From: Enterococcaceae bacterium OF42-14pH9A | GTDB taxonomy: Bacteria; Bacillota; Bacilli; Lactobacillales; Enterococcaceae | Assembly: GCA_027692465.1 (NCBI GenBank) | Contig: JAQEYU010000004.1 | Location: forward strand, 205,865 to 269,864 | Direction: 5' to 3' | Length of the DNA stretch: 64,000 nt | Part shown: positions 44,330 to 53,925 of the stretch, one piece after another | Numbering within the stretch: the stretch's first letter is position 1 | How the letters are laid out: each line of letters begins with the position of its first letter | Translations under genes and position numbers: made by a program | The notes under the pieces: model-generated | The model's database searches: none | What the model was told of the DNA's origin: nothing | The model's input: only the letters and a program-made list of their open reading frames with translations

Positions 44330-45208
44330 GTGAAGAAAATTAAAATTGCTTTGTTAATATTTGCTGGGTTAGCTATTGGTGGCACAGCTGTGTACGTGAC
44401 CGTTTTTCAAAAAAAAGATGTCTGGTCAGCACCTAAAGTAACTGTTACAGACGAGACACTGACCACGACCCTGGAGAAGTGGCAAAAAGATTTGGAAAAC
44501 AGCGTTGAAATTGCTTCTGATAACGGGAAAATAAAAAAAATAGTAGAGCAAGTTAGTGGGTTTACTGAAGATCAAACGAGAATGGCAACGATAGCTGTAG
44601 CAGATGCAGAGGGTCACGTAACTAAAGTTCAAAAAGAATTCTGCTATGAGGACTATCGATCACCTCGGTTTCATTTGACTAGACCACTATTTTTTTCAAA
44701 AAATGATATGGATGTATATGGTTATATGAGTGCGGACGATGTGTTGGACGGAGATTTGACGTACAAAATAAAAATGTCGGGACTTACCGATGAAAGTTTG
44801 AACAACGGTGGCAATATTCCTGTGGAATACCGGGTGACAAATTCAGCTGGGGATACGACTATCCTGCCGGTAACTTTGACCGTTCAGGATGAGAAAAATA
44901 CAGCCGGAGAAATTGGAATCAATTTGAGCGAATACTTAGTGAATCTTCGGGTAGGTGACGGGTTCGATCCTGTAAATTATCTGCAATCACTGCAGATTCA
45001 AAATAATCTGTTCATTCGCAACGAAGAAAACTACTTTATTTCCTCTACCGGATTGGCTGCCAATTTGGGAACTTACCACGTGGATCAGGTTCAGATAGAT
45101 AATCCGGTAGATACGGGAAAATTAGGGGTTTACGAAGTGAGTTACCGCTTTTCTTTAGAATTTGGTGAAAGTGGGATGACCAGACTGATTGTTGTTGTCA
45201 ACAAATAA
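44330..45208 (+). CDS. Membrane-anchored protein with Ig-like domain, unknown role in capsule locus
   Basis: A 292-residue protein starting at GTG. An N-terminal transmembrane helix (IKIALLIFAGLAIGGTAVYV) leaves the rest outside the cell. The middle part (DDVLDGDLTYKIKMSG through VEYRVTNSAGDTTILPVTLTV) looks like a bacterial Ig/HYR or DUF5011-type beta-sandwich, and the last ~90 residues may be a second such domain. I know no standard capsule gene of this form at this place. It lies between the phosphatase and first BY-kinase and may be a surface scaffold or adaptor for the chain-length machinery, which is inference. Confidence 0.6.
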   Translation: MKKIKIALLIFAGLAIGGTAVYVTVFQKKDVWSAPKVTVTDETLTTTLEKWQKDLENSVEIASDNGKIKKIVEQVSGFTEDQTRMATIAVADAEGHVTKVQKEFCYEDYRSPRFHLTRPLFFSKNDMDVYGYMSADDVLDGDLTYKIKMSGLTDESLNNGGNIPVEYRVTNSAGDTTILPVTLTVQDEKNTAGEIGINLSEYLVNLRVGDGFDPVNYLQSLQIQNNLFIRNEENYFISSTGLAANLGTYHVDQVQIDNPVDTGKLGVYEVSYRFSLEFGESGMTRLIVVVNK

Positions 45209-45231
45209 GAAGCCGCAAAGGAAAATAACTT

Positions 45232-46578
45232 ATGAAAAAAAATGACATCAAAAATGTCTTGATTGCTTTGATGGATCAACTGAGCATTGCCATACTAATT
45301 GCAGTATGTATCGGTTTGGGAGCATATGTTTGGGTGGACGCTGAGTATGTACCCAACTATCGTTCCGAAAGTCTGATTGCTGTCAGTAATAGGGAAACCA
45401 TCGGTAACACAGGGAATTTGAATGAGACTGTCAAGTTAGCTGAGAAGGTTGATACAGTTCTGAAAAGCAACGTTATTAAAAAGCAGCTTCGCAACGAAGT
45501 CAAAACAGGCTTCAATTTGAATAGCGATATTTTAGCAGGGACGAATCTGGTCCAAATTGATATGAGCGCTTCTTCACCTGAGGGAGCGTTTACTACATTG
45601 TCTTATTTGTTGGATAACTACCAACAATTAGCCGGTGAAACGATGAGTAATATTCATTTTGAAGTGTTGGAACAACCTCTCGTACCGACGAATCCTACTG
45701 AAACCAATACAGCCATCAAGATTGCGCTGATTGCTGCTGGGGTCGGTTTTGTTGCAAGCTGTGGCGTATTGGTAGTCTACCTGTATCTGCGAGATACTGT
45801 CAAAACTGAAGAGGATGTCGATACGAAATTGATGGCACCTCGCATAGGAATGATTTATCACGAACGGGACCGTGGAAAACTACAATGGGGAAGAAGGTCT
45901 CGAGGTAACAGATTGTTAATCACAAATCCTGCTCGCAGCACACGTTTTGTAGAAGGAATTCGGATGCTGGCTAATACATTGACAGAAGGAATGGAGGCAA
46001 ACCACAAATCCCTCTTAGTTACCAGTACTTTCGAAAACGAAGGGAAATCGACACTGACGGCCAATTTGGCGCTGGCATTAGCTGATGGCGGTTATCGTGT
46101 ATTGCTGGTGGATGGAGATATGCGCCGGCCGAGTCTGGCAACGCTGTTGAATATCAAGGAGTTGAACAATCAAGTACAAGACCGGGAACAACTGGTAATG
46201 AAATCCGATATTCGCCAGATTCAAGATAACCTAGACGGCTTGTTATGGAATGCAAAAACAAGCATCAAACCAACAGAAGCTCAAATGGTTCAATTTGCCG
46301 ATTTTCTTAGAGAGATGAAGCAGCAATATGATTACGTGATTGTAGATACTGCTCCGAGTTGGCTTGTTTCCGATACTACGTTGATGTGTGACATGGTGGA
46401 TTATACTATCTTGATCGTCAAACGTGACTACATGTTGGCAAAAGACATCAATGACATCATCGATGGATTGGAGCATTCTGACAGTGAACTCCTAGGAGTA
46501 GTGATGAATGATATCCTGCCGGAAAGCGGGGATATACCAAAAGTTTATGGATACCAAGGAAATCTCGGTGAGGCCTGA
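45232..46578 (+). CDS. Fused chain-length regulator/BY-kinase, first copy
   Basis: A 448-residue protein joining a Wzz-like membrane domain (helices near 13-32 and 165-187, with a Pro-rich segment QPLVPTNPTETN before the second) to a cytoplasmic BY-kinase. Walker A is FENEGKSTLTANLALALA, Walker A' is the canonical LLVDGDMRRPS, Walker B is VIVDTAP. The C-terminus (VYGYQGNLGEA) lacks a tyrosine cluster. Most Lactobacillales split these functions into two proteins, so the fusion is unusual. It would control polymer length by cycles of phosphorylation together with the second copy. Confidence 0.85.
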   Translation: MKKNDIKNVLIALMDQLSIAILIAVCIGLGAYVWVDAEYVPNYRSESLIAVSNRETIGNTGNLNETVKLAEKVDTVLKSNVIKKQLRNEVKTGFNLNSDILAGTNLVQIDMSASSPEGAFTTLSYLLDNYQQLAGETMSNIHFEVLEQPLVPTNPTETNTAIKIALIAAGVGFVASCGVLVVYLYLRDTVKTEEDVDTKLMAPRIGMIYHERDRGKLQWGRRSRGNRLLITNPARSTRFVEGIRMLANTLTEGMEANHKSLLVTSTFENEGKSTLTANLALALADGGYRVLLVDGDMRRPSLATLLNIKELNNQVQDREQLVMKSDIRQIQDNLDGLLWNAKTSIKPTEAQMVQFADFLREMKQQYDYVIVDTAPSWLVSDTTLMCDMVDYTILIVKRDYMLAKDINDIIDGLEHSDSELLGVVMNDILPESGDIPKVYGYQGNLGEA

Positions 46579-46593
46579 TCAAAGGAGAGTAAT

Positions 46594-47994
46594 ATGTACG
46601 AAGAGAATATTCGTCCGGAAGATAAAATCGATATTTTTGAGAAAATTAATAGCGTTCTGAGCACATTAAAAAAACACTTTCTGTGGTTTTTTCTGCTAAT
46701 TCTCTTGATAAGTGGAGTCTGGGTAGCTCGATCGTTTTTCTTGGTGAAACCAATATATCAAGCAACGACAACTTTTTTTATAAAAGTTGATACTACAGCT
46801 AATTACAGGTCTAAAGCGGCGATGGGAAATCCGACTGAAACTTTAGAAGCTGCATTTCCAGCGTTGCTTAAAAGTGACCGCATGCGCCAGATACTCAGAC
46901 AGGAAGAAAAGCTTGATATGTCGGGAGTTCAAATCAGTGTTAACGTCATCCCCACCACCAGCTTATTTACATTAACTGCTAATTCTTCTTCTTCAAAAAG
47001 AAGTTTGGCAGTGATAAACGGGATCTTGAATAATTATTCTAAGATTGCCGAGTACACGGTGGGAGATATTACACTGGAGCTTGTACAAGAACCCGAAGCT
47101 ATACCAGCCCCGATCAATGTCAGCCCCCTGCCGATAACGATTGCCAAAGGTGCTTTGGGAGGAGCTCTCGCAGCAGTATTGATAGCTCTGCTCTTGAGTT
47201 GGTCTAGAAGCACCCTTACTTCTTCGACTCAGTTGAAAGAACTGGTCAATCTGCCTTATCTGGGAACCGTATGGAAGCAAAAAGTCAAAAAACGCCGTGA
47301 AAGTGGCCTACGCCATCCGATACTAGATCGCAATACAGGTGAGGCATTTCGAGAAGCGTTTCGGGTGCTGCGTTCCAAAATACGAAAAAATCTGAGCAAT
47401 AATGCTGTCAGCTATGTAGTGACGAGCCCGGTAGCAGGTGAAGGCAAGACGGTCATTGCAATCAATTTAGCAATTGATACGGCTGATTCAGGAAAAAAAG
47501 TGTTGTTGATCGATGGTAACTTCCATCGTCCTTCTGTAAGAAAATATTTGGGATTGAAAAGTAAAAATGTGACATCTTTGATACAGTCTGAAGTACAAGA
47601 TAAAACGCTGGAATTTACAAAATTCGAACAGGTCCGGGAAAATCTGGATGTGATCACTTTCAGCGAAGAGACCAATCAAGCGTATAAGTATTTCCAAGCA
47701 GGCAACGGAGCTGAGTTTATGGCTCAACAAAAAGCTACTTATGATATCGTAATTATCGACAGTGCTCCGTGTACGGTTTCTCAAGATGTCTTTTTGTTTG
47801 GCAGAGAAACGGATGGGGTGCTACTGATTGCTCGTTATGATTTCACGACGAAACGCCAACTGTTCAAGGCAGTGGAGTTGCTGAATTCTTGGAATCTGAA
47901 TATTTTGGGGACTGTTTTAAATGAAAATGAAAACACCGGTACGTCACCGTATTATGGCTATTACAGTCATTATTATGGCAGCAGCAAAGCCTGA
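46594..47994 (+). CDS. Fused chain-length regulator/BY-kinase, second copy
   Basis: A 466-residue protein with the same fused layout: helices near 30-50 and 188-208, then the kinase. Walker A is VAGEGKTVIAINLA and Walker B is VIIDSAP. Walker A' reads LLIDGNFHRPS, in which the second Asp is Asn and the first Arg is His. The C-terminus has a tyrosine cluster, SPYYGYYSHYYGSS, the usual autophosphorylation site. It probably serves mainly as phospho-acceptor for the first copy, inferred from these complementary features. It follows the first copy after 15 bases. Confidence 0.85.
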   Translation: MYEENIRPEDKIDIFEKINSVLSTLKKHFLWFFLLILLISGVWVARSFFLVKPIYQATTTFFIKVDTTANYRSKAAMGNPTETLEAAFPALLKSDRMRQILRQEEKLDMSGVQISVNVIPTTSLFTLTANSSSSKRSLAVINGILNNYSKIAEYTVGDITLELVQEPEAIPAPINVSPLPITIAKGALGGALAAVLIALLLSWSRSTLTSSTQLKELVNLPYLGTVWKQKVKKRRESGLRHPILDRNTGEAFREAFRVLRSKIRKNLSNNAVSYVVTSPVAGEGKTVIAINLAIDTADSGKKVLLIDGNFHRPSVRKYLGLKSKNVTSLIQSEVQDKTLEFTKFEQVRENLDVITFSEETNQAYKYFQAGNGAEFMAQQKATYDIVIIDSAPCTVSQDVFLFGRETDGVLLIARYDFTTKRQLFKAVELLNSWNLNILGTVLNENENTGTSPYYGYYSHYYGSSKA

Positions 47995-48024
47995 TTAAGG
48001 CGAATAAAAGAGTGGAGGAGACGA

Positions 48025-48624
48025 ATGGAATTGATTTATCCATATGTGAAGCGAGGAATGGATGTGATCCTTTCATTGATATTGTTGGTTCTCCTCAGTC
48101 CATTGTTTCTGGTGATTATCTTATTGATTCAGGCAGAGGAGTTGGGTTCCACCCCACTTTTTAAACAGGTGCGCGCAGGTCGAGGGCGGATCCCTTTTAC
48201 AATCTATAAATTCCGGTCCATGCGTTTGGATACACCCAAAGATACGCCCACACATCTGTTGGCTGATCCGGATCGCTACATCACGAAGATTGGCAAGTTT
48301 CTGCGGAAGTCAAGCCTCGATGAACTGCCTCAGCTGGTGAACGTCCTGAAGGGTGAATTGTCCCTGGTAGGACCCCGCCCCGGTTTGATGAATCAGACGG
48401 ACTTGTTGGCAGAGCGGGATCACTACGGTGCCAATGATATTCGCCCGGGAATCACCGGCTGGGCGCAGGTCAATGGTCGCGATGAACTGCCAATCCCGGT
48501 AAAAGCGAAACTTGACGGGGAGTATGTCCAACACATGGGGCCACTGATGGATTTGAAGTGCTGTCTTTATACTGTCACTGCCGTTGCAAAAGCTAAAGGA
48601 GTATCGGAGGGAAGCAAGTCATGA
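48025..48624 (+). CDS. Initiating undecaprenyl-phosphate sugar phosphotransferase
   Basis: A 199-residue bacterial sugar transferase (EpsL/PglC type). A single N-terminal hairpin membrane segment (MDVILSLILLVLLSPLFLVI) is followed by FKQVRAGRGRIPFTIYKFRSM, LRKSSLDELPQLVNVLKGE, LVGPRPG and PGITGWAQVNGRD. It moves a sugar phosphate from UDP-sugar to undecaprenyl phosphate, starting each repeat unit. The CapD product is its likely donor. The short size means it lacks the large N-terminal domain of WcaJ. Confidence 0.92.
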   Translation: MELIYPYVKRGMDVILSLILLVLLSPLFLVIILLIQAEELGSTPLFKQVRAGRGRIPFTIYKFRSMRLDTPKDTPTHLLADPDRYITKIGKFLRKSSLDELPQLVNVLKGELSLVGPRPGLMNQTDLLAERDHYGANDIRPGITGWAQVNGRDELPIPVKAKLDGEYVQHMGPLMDLKCCLYTVTAVAKAKGVSEGSKS

Positions 48625-49706
48625 AAATTCTGATCGCGACCAACCATTCATATATGCTCTACCGCTTTCGCAAGGAGTTGATTGCGAAGCTGTTGGAAGA
48701 ACATGAAGTGGTTATCAGCACTCCTTTTGTCGGTCATGAAACTGACTTTGAAGCAATGGGCTGTCACATGATTGAAACGCAGGTAGATCGCCGGGGAATC
48801 AATCCCAAAACCGATCTCAAGCTAGTGAATTGTTACCGAAAAATTTTGAAAGAAGTTCAGCCGGATCAGGTCATCACTTATTCCATTAAACCGAATATCT
48901 ATATGGGTTTCTTATGCCGGCAGAAAAAAATCCCCTATTTTGCGAATGTCCAAGGTCTGGGAACTGCTTTTCAAAATCCTAAATTAGCAGCGATTGTGAC
49001 CCGAATGTTTCGTGTCTCATTGAAAAAAGCAGAAAAAGTTTTTTTCGAAAATACCACCAATGCGCAAGAATTTCTCAATAGAAATATCCTGTCAAAAGCT
49101 GATATCCATGTCTTACCGGGTGCCGGTATCAATTTAGAGGAATATCGATATGAAGAATACCTTGTAGAAGGTCCGATTCGTTTTTTATATTTGGGGCGTA
49201 TCATGAAAGAAAAAGGTATGGATGAATTCCTCTACGCAGCCGAAAAACTAAAAGCTATATACGGGGACCGAATCGCATTCGACTTGGTTGGATTCTTTGA
49301 AGATGAGTATAAACTGCGGGTAGAGGATCTCCAACAACGAGAAATCGTGACTTTTCACGGTTTTCAAACCGAAGTTTACGACTATTACCGCAAGAGCCAC
49401 TGCGTCGTACTGCCTTCTTACCATGAGGGGTTATCCAATGTTCTGCTGGAAGCTGCAGCAGTTGGCCGACCGGTGATTACCTCCGACGTGCCGGGATGTC
49501 GAGAAGCGGTTCTTGACGGTGAAAGTGGTTTGTTGTGCCCGGTAAAAGACCGGGAGATGCTGTTTGCTAAAATGAAAGAGATGCTGTTGTTTTCTGACGA
49601 GAAACGAGAAATGTTCGGCCAAGCAGGACGTACATATATGGAAAGAGAATTTTCTAAAGATAAGGTAGTTGGGGCTACAATAAAGATACTCTTTCAAAGA
49701 AAGTAA
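48621..49706 (+). CDS. Glycosyltransferase family 4
   Basis: A 361-residue GT-B enzyme. The N-terminus MKILIATNHSYMLYRFRKEL and the acceptor-side VQGLGTAF resemble PglA/EpsD-like transferases that add the second sugar. LYLGRIMKEKGMDEFL and the C-terminal PSYHEGLSNVLLEAAAVGRPVITSD are the donor-binding E-x7-E region. It overlaps the initiating transferase gene by four bases and probably extends its product. Confidence 0.88.
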   Translation: MKILIATNHSYMLYRFRKELIAKLLEEHEVVISTPFVGHETDFEAMGCHMIETQVDRRGINPKTDLKLVNCYRKILKEVQPDQVITYSIKPNIYMGFLCRQKKIPYFANVQGLGTAFQNPKLAAIVTRMFRVSLKKAEKVFFENTTNAQEFLNRNILSKADIHVLPGAGINLEEYRYEEYLVEGPIRFLYLGRIMKEKGMDEFLYAAEKLKAIYGDRIAFDLVGFFEDEYKLRVEDLQQREIVTFHGFQTEVYDYYRKSHCVVLPSYHEGLSNVLLEAAAVGRPVITSDVPGCREAVLDGESGLLCPVKDREMLFAKMKEMLLFSDEKREMFGQAGRTYMEREFSKDKVVGATIKILFQRK

Positions 49707-49757
49707 TAGGAGTTAAATGCAATATATTTTTTTGAAACTGAAATAACAGGGGGATTT

Positions 49758-50795
49758 ATGAAGCGTCCAGAAGTCAGCATAATTGTTTCAATATATAATA
49801 AGCAAAAAGAAATCAAGAAGTGCTTGGAATCTATCCGAAAGCAGACATTCACTGATTTTGAAGTGTTGATGATTGATGATGGATCAACGGATAGGACTCC
49901 GGAAATATGCAAAGCCTTCACTGGAAAAGATGTGCGGTTTCAGCACATATATAAACAAAATGGAGGATTGGAGGCTTCTCGACGTACCGGCTACCTTATG
50001 GCGAAAGGAAAGTACTTTGCATTTGTTGATGGGGATGACTGGCTACCCGAAAACGGGATCGAACTTCTTTATGAAGAAGCAATTAACTCAGAGGCTGATA
50101 TTGTGATTGGTAGCTATAAACGTGTTGTCGGAAGGCTTAGTCCAATATCTGTGGCAGGGGTTTTGGATTCAAAGCAATATGAAGGGGAAGAGGCCGTTCA
50201 CAATGGAATGCTCTCCGTACTTAGTTTTGGAGCGTTTCCTGCATATGCTTGGGGAAAGTTGTATAACAGGAACCTTTTTGACGAGGCAATTAAATTGGGA
50301 CATATCTTTATGGGAGAAGACGCGTGGCTGAATACTCAGCTTTTTTTGAAGGCAAGTAAAATTACAACGATCTCATCAGTGGTTTACTATTATCGCTGGG
50401 GAGGTGGGTCAGAAAAACTAAGCTATAATAATTTTTTGGATTTATTGTACGTAAATAAAATGATAAGGGAGTATTACGAGAAAAATAATACCCATCATAC
50501 GAGCCCTTATATTGAAAGAATGCGGGTAAATCTTTATGACTCATTTTTAGAAACGATGATTGTATTTGGTGGTAGAGAAGACAGAGCTTATGAAAATATC
50601 GCTCAAATTGTTTCAAATGCTGACTTTCAAAAGAGCCTCGAGAATCTTCCAGACTGGATAGTTGCACCAGAACATAAAGAATTAATTTCATTATATAGGG
50701 AAAAGAACGTGTCCGCGATAATAAAAGCGAAAGAAAAAAATAGAATTCGAAAAGTTTTAAAAAATTATGTCCTAAAGGGACTAAGCTGTATTTAA
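49758..50795 (+). CDS. Glycosyltransferase family 2
   Basis: A 345-residue GT-A enzyme. SIIVSIYNKQKEIKKCLESI and VLMIDDGSTDRTPEI bind the nucleotide, and FVDGDDW is the DxD motif. The C-terminal half is typical of capsule transferases (GEDAWLNTQLFLKA). GGGGGATTT precedes the start. It is paralogous to the next gene (shared MGEDxWLN/GEDLCLN and YYRWGGG motifs), suggesting duplication. Confidence 0.88.
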   Translation: MKRPEVSIIVSIYNKQKEIKKCLESIRKQTFTDFEVLMIDDGSTDRTPEICKAFTGKDVRFQHIYKQNGGLEASRRTGYLMAKGKYFAFVDGDDWLPENGIELLYEEAINSEADIVIGSYKRVVGRLSPISVAGVLDSKQYEGEEAVHNGMLSVLSFGAFPAYAWGKLYNRNLFDEAIKLGHIFMGEDAWLNTQLFLKASKITTISSVVYYYRWGGGSEKLSYNNFLDLLYVNKMIREYYEKNNTHHTSPYIERMRVNLYDSFLETMIVFGGREDRAYENIAQIVSNADFQKSLENLPDWIVAPEHKELISLYREKNVSAIIKAKEKNRIRKVLKNYVLKGLSCI

Positions 50796-50819
50796 GGCTC
50801 AATGATAAGGTGGGAAGAA

Positions 50820-51866
50820 ATGATACAGGAAAAGCTAGTTTCTGTTGTGGTACCAGTGTACAATCAACAAAATAAAGTTGCGAAGTGTCTGAAATCCATT
50901 ATTTCACAGTCGTACCAGAAGCTTCAAATATTGATTATTGATGACGGATCGACAGATAATTCACCCCAAATTTTAGAAAAGTACGCAAAGGCTGACCATA
51001 GAATTGAAATCATCAAACAAGAAAATCAAGGGCTTGAATCCACTCGATTTGTCGGTATTGAATATGCTAGAGGCGAATATCTGACCTTTGTAGACAGTGA
51101 TGATTGGTTGGATTATGAGGCCATCAAGAAAATGGTTGAAGCAATCGAAAAAGAGCGGGCGCAAGTCTGTGTCTGCAGTTTTTGGCGTGTATTTGATAAA
51201 TATGGTCGTATAAAAAAAGGTCATCGCTTTCCCCACGATATAATAACAAACAAGCAATTTATAAATACGAAGTTCCCTGCTTTTTTCGGTGCAGGTTCTT
51301 TTCCTGTGAATATTTGGGGGAAGTTATATAAACTCGATTTATTGAAGCAGGAAAAATTGATGAGATCAAATGTTTTTTATGGAGAAGATTTGTGTCTAAA
51401 CTTGCAAATCCTTCCAAGAGCTGAAAAAATCGTCGTGCTGCCGGATGAATTGTACTTTTATCGTTGGGGAGGCGGAACGACGATGTTAAAAGAAAGCTTG
51501 ATTGAGGATGCTTATAAGCAATATGAGATGAAAAGAAAATACTTTAACGAATATGACAAAGGCGATTATGCAGGAGAGCTGGCGTTTGAATTAGTTCAGT
51601 TCTACTTAGGTTATTATGAAAGCCAACTGATTTCTCAGAAAAGAGGGCGATGGCTGGAGTTGACTGAGAGGGTATTTTCGGACGGGCGCTTTCAAGTAGC
51701 TTTGCAATGTATTCCCTCCTCATTGGAATCGGAGAAAGTTAAGCTTCTTAAAAAGGTGATTCAGAATGAGGATTTTGAACATTTATTGACCGTCCTCTCT
51801 AAAACGATCCCCCAAAAAAAGATCAAAAAAAACGTCATCAATACAATCGGTACATTTTTGTCGTAG
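50820..51866 (+). CDS. Glycosyltransferase family 2, paralogue of the preceding gene
   Basis: A 348-residue GT-A enzyme with VVVPVYNQQNKVAKCLKSI, ILIIDDGSTDNSPQI, the DxD motif FVDSDDW and GEDLCLNLQILPRA. I take the ATG at 50820, which follows AAGGTGGG, rather than 50802. It resembles the preceding gene along its whole length, including YRWGGGTT near residue 220. Confidence 0.88.
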   Translation: MIQEKLVSVVVPVYNQQNKVAKCLKSIISQSYQKLQILIIDDGSTDNSPQILEKYAKADHRIEIIKQENQGLESTRFVGIEYARGEYLTFVDSDDWLDYEAIKKMVEAIEKERAQVCVCSFWRVFDKYGRIKKGHRFPHDIITNKQFINTKFPAFFGAGSFPVNIWGKLYKLDLLKQEKLMRSNVFYGEDLCLNLQILPRAEKIVVLPDELYFYRWGGGTTMLKESLIEDAYKQYEMKRKYFNEYDKGDYAGELAFELVQFYLGYYESQLISQKRGRWLELTERVFSDGRFQVALQCIPSSLESEKVKLLKKVIQNEDFEHLLTVLSKTIPQKKIKKNVINTIGTFLS

Positions 51867-51915
51867 CTATGGTTAGAAATTGATGCGCAGGAGTGACTAA
51901 TAATTTTAGATATGT

Positions 51916-53022
51916 ATGGGAGAGCAGACAGCCATGGCAGTTGAAATCTATAAAAATTTGGTAACAGCTTTTGGAGCAGTGGCTTTGTTGTCCGTATTTC
52001 CTGCGATGAAACGACAAGAAGTAGTGCTGGGACAGCTGAGAATCAGAATGAATTATATCTATGCCTTTATGATAGTCGCCGTCTTGGTCTATTTCGCAGC
52101 GAATCGTGGTTATTTTGCAGATACCTCTTTTTATTTGAGAGAATTTCGAAACATGCCGCTAGACGGACAAGACTTTCATCTTTACCTGCATACTCAAAAA
52201 GACAAAGGATTCGTCATTTTTTCGTGGTTATTAAAGCATTTTATTGGCGATCAACTTATTTTTTATTTGGGAATCATTGCGACGCTTCAGTTTGCTTTGC
52301 TGGTAGCTGTGTATAGAAAATATTCAGAAAGCTTGGTACTTGCTCTCTTTCTATTCATTTTTTCGACAGACTATCTGTCATGGGCGATGAATGGTATGCG
52401 ACAATTTTGTGCGGCGGCCATCATTTTCTGTTGTCTACCACTTATCTTAAAAAAGCGTCATTTTCAGGCAATTCTTCTTGTTGCATTAGCCAGTACGTTT
52501 CACGCTAGTGTATGGTTAGTACTGCCCTTCATTTTTATTGTCCAAGGACCGGCATTTAACCTTAAAACTATCGGGATTTTAGTGGCTTCGATTTTTCTAA
52601 TCACCATGGCAGATCAATTCACCAATATTTTGGATATCTTTTTGGGAGGAACACAGTATACCAATGTGGTCACCGATTGGCAGGAGTTGCAAGATGACGG
52701 AACAAATGCTCTTCGGGTACTGGTATATTCAGTGCCGGTCATCATTGCGTTTATTCAGAGAAAAGCCGTGAAAGAAGCTGATAACCCACTGATTAACTTG
52801 TGTATCAATATGTCAATCGTCGGGATGGGAATTTACATCATCTCAATGTTTACTAGTGGGATATATATCGGTCGTCTGCCTATCTACTTTACGTTGTATA
52901 ATTATATCTTATTACCTTGGGAGCTCAAGTATCTATTTGCCAAAGGTAGTGATACACTGATGAAAATCTTTACGACATTGGCATATTTTGTATTTTGTGG
53001 GATTCAATTGGGGATGATCTAA
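51916..53022 (+). CDS. EpsG-family polysaccharide polymerase
   Basis: A 368-residue membrane protein with about ten hydrophobic segments. The early motif ADTSFYLREFRNM and the later MNGMRQFCAAAIIF and STFHASVWLVLPF match EpsG-type (Wzy-like) polymerases. It would join repeat units outside the membrane. Two start codons (51916 and 51934) are possible. Confidence 0.82.
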   Translation: MGEQTAMAVEIYKNLVTAFGAVALLSVFPAMKRQEVVLGQLRIRMNYIYAFMIVAVLVYFAANRGYFADTSFYLREFRNMPLDGQDFHLYLHTQKDKGFVIFSWLLKHFIGDQLIFYLGIIATLQFALLVAVYRKYSESLVLALFLFIFSTDYLSWAMNGMRQFCAAAIIFCCLPLILKKRHFQAILLVALASTFHASVWLVLPFIFIVQGPAFNLKTIGILVASIFLITMADQFTNILDIFLGGTQYTNVVTDWQELQDDGTNALRVLVYSVPVIIAFIQRKAVKEADNPLINLCINMSIVGMGIYIISMFTSGIYIGRLPIYFTLYNYILLPWELKYLFAKGSDTLMKIFTTLAYFVFCGIQLGMI

Positions 53023-53034
53023 GGAGGTATAAGC

Positions 53035-53925
53035 GTGAAAAAATTACTGACAATCTTCACCCCGGCATATAACCGGGCGCATACTTTGCCTCGTACGTAT
53101 GCCAGTCTAAAACGCCAAGAGACGTTCAATTTTGTCTGGTTGATCATCGATGACGGATCGACGGACAATACTCGTGAATTGGTGAAATCTTGGCAAAAAG
53201 AAGATAATCCTTTTGAAATCATTTACAAGTACAAAGAAAATGGAGGCATGCATACGGCTCACAATGAAGCTTATCGGCTGATCAATACGGAGCTGAATGT
53301 CTGTATCGATTCAGATGATGAGCTGGCAATAGGAGCTGCCGCCAAGATCCAACAGAAATGGGCGGAAGTAAGACACAAAGGATATGCCGGGTTTATCGGG
53401 TTAGATGCTGATTTGGAAGGAAAGCTTATCGGTAGTGGATTTCCAAAAGGCATGAAGGAGACGACGCTGCACGGCTACTATGCTCAAGGCGGCTCCGGCG
53501 ATAAAAAATTGGTTTATCGAACTGATATCATCAAAGCCTACCCTGAGTATCCGGAGTTTCCGGCTGAAAACTATGTGGCTTTGGCTTACAAGTATCTATT
53601 GATTGATCAGGACTACAAGCTGGCGGTTTTGAATGAGGTTCTCTGCAATGTGGAGTATCAGGCGGACGGCTCTACGAATACGATGTTCCGCAGCTATTTG
53701 AAAAATCCCAGGGGGTTTGCTTTTTGGCGGAAACAATGTCTGACCTATCCCAGCTCATTCAAACGGATGGTGGTGGATGCGATGCATTATGATTCCAGTT
53801 GTTTTATCGCAGGTCGGGGAACGGATATCTTCAAGTCTCCCAAAAAAGCACTGACAGTCGCCATGGCACCAGCAGGATTGTTATTGACACAATATATTCG
53901 TATGAAAGGTAGGCAGACAGGATGA
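53035..53925 (+). CDS. Glycosyltransferase family 2
   Basis: A 296-residue GT-A enzyme starting at GTG after TAAGGAGG. TIFTPAYNRAHTLPRTYASL, LIIDDGSTDNTREL and CIDSDDEL are the nucleotide-binding and DxD motifs. The rest resembles short capsule transferases. It overlaps the following gene by four bases. Confidence 0.87.
   Translation: MKKLLTIFTPAYNRAHTLPRTYASLKRQETFNFVWLIIDDGSTDNTRELVKSWQKEDNPFEIIYKYKENGGMHTAHNEAYRLINTELNVCIDSDDELAIGAAAKIQQKWAEVRHKGYAGFIGLDADLEGKLIGSGFPKGMKETTLHGYYAQGGSGDKKLVYRTDIIKAYPEYPEFPAENYVALAYKYLLIDQDYKLAVLNEVLCNVEYQADGSTNTMFRSYLKNPRGFAFWRKQCLTYPSSFKRMVVDAMHYDSSCFIAGRGTDIFKSPKKALTVAMAPAGLLLTQYIRMKGRQTG

Noticed and set aside
48025..48624. Phosphoglycosyltransferase as part of the lasso cluster
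   Set aside because: Position and motifs place it firmly in the capsule pathway, almost 9 kb from the lasso genes.
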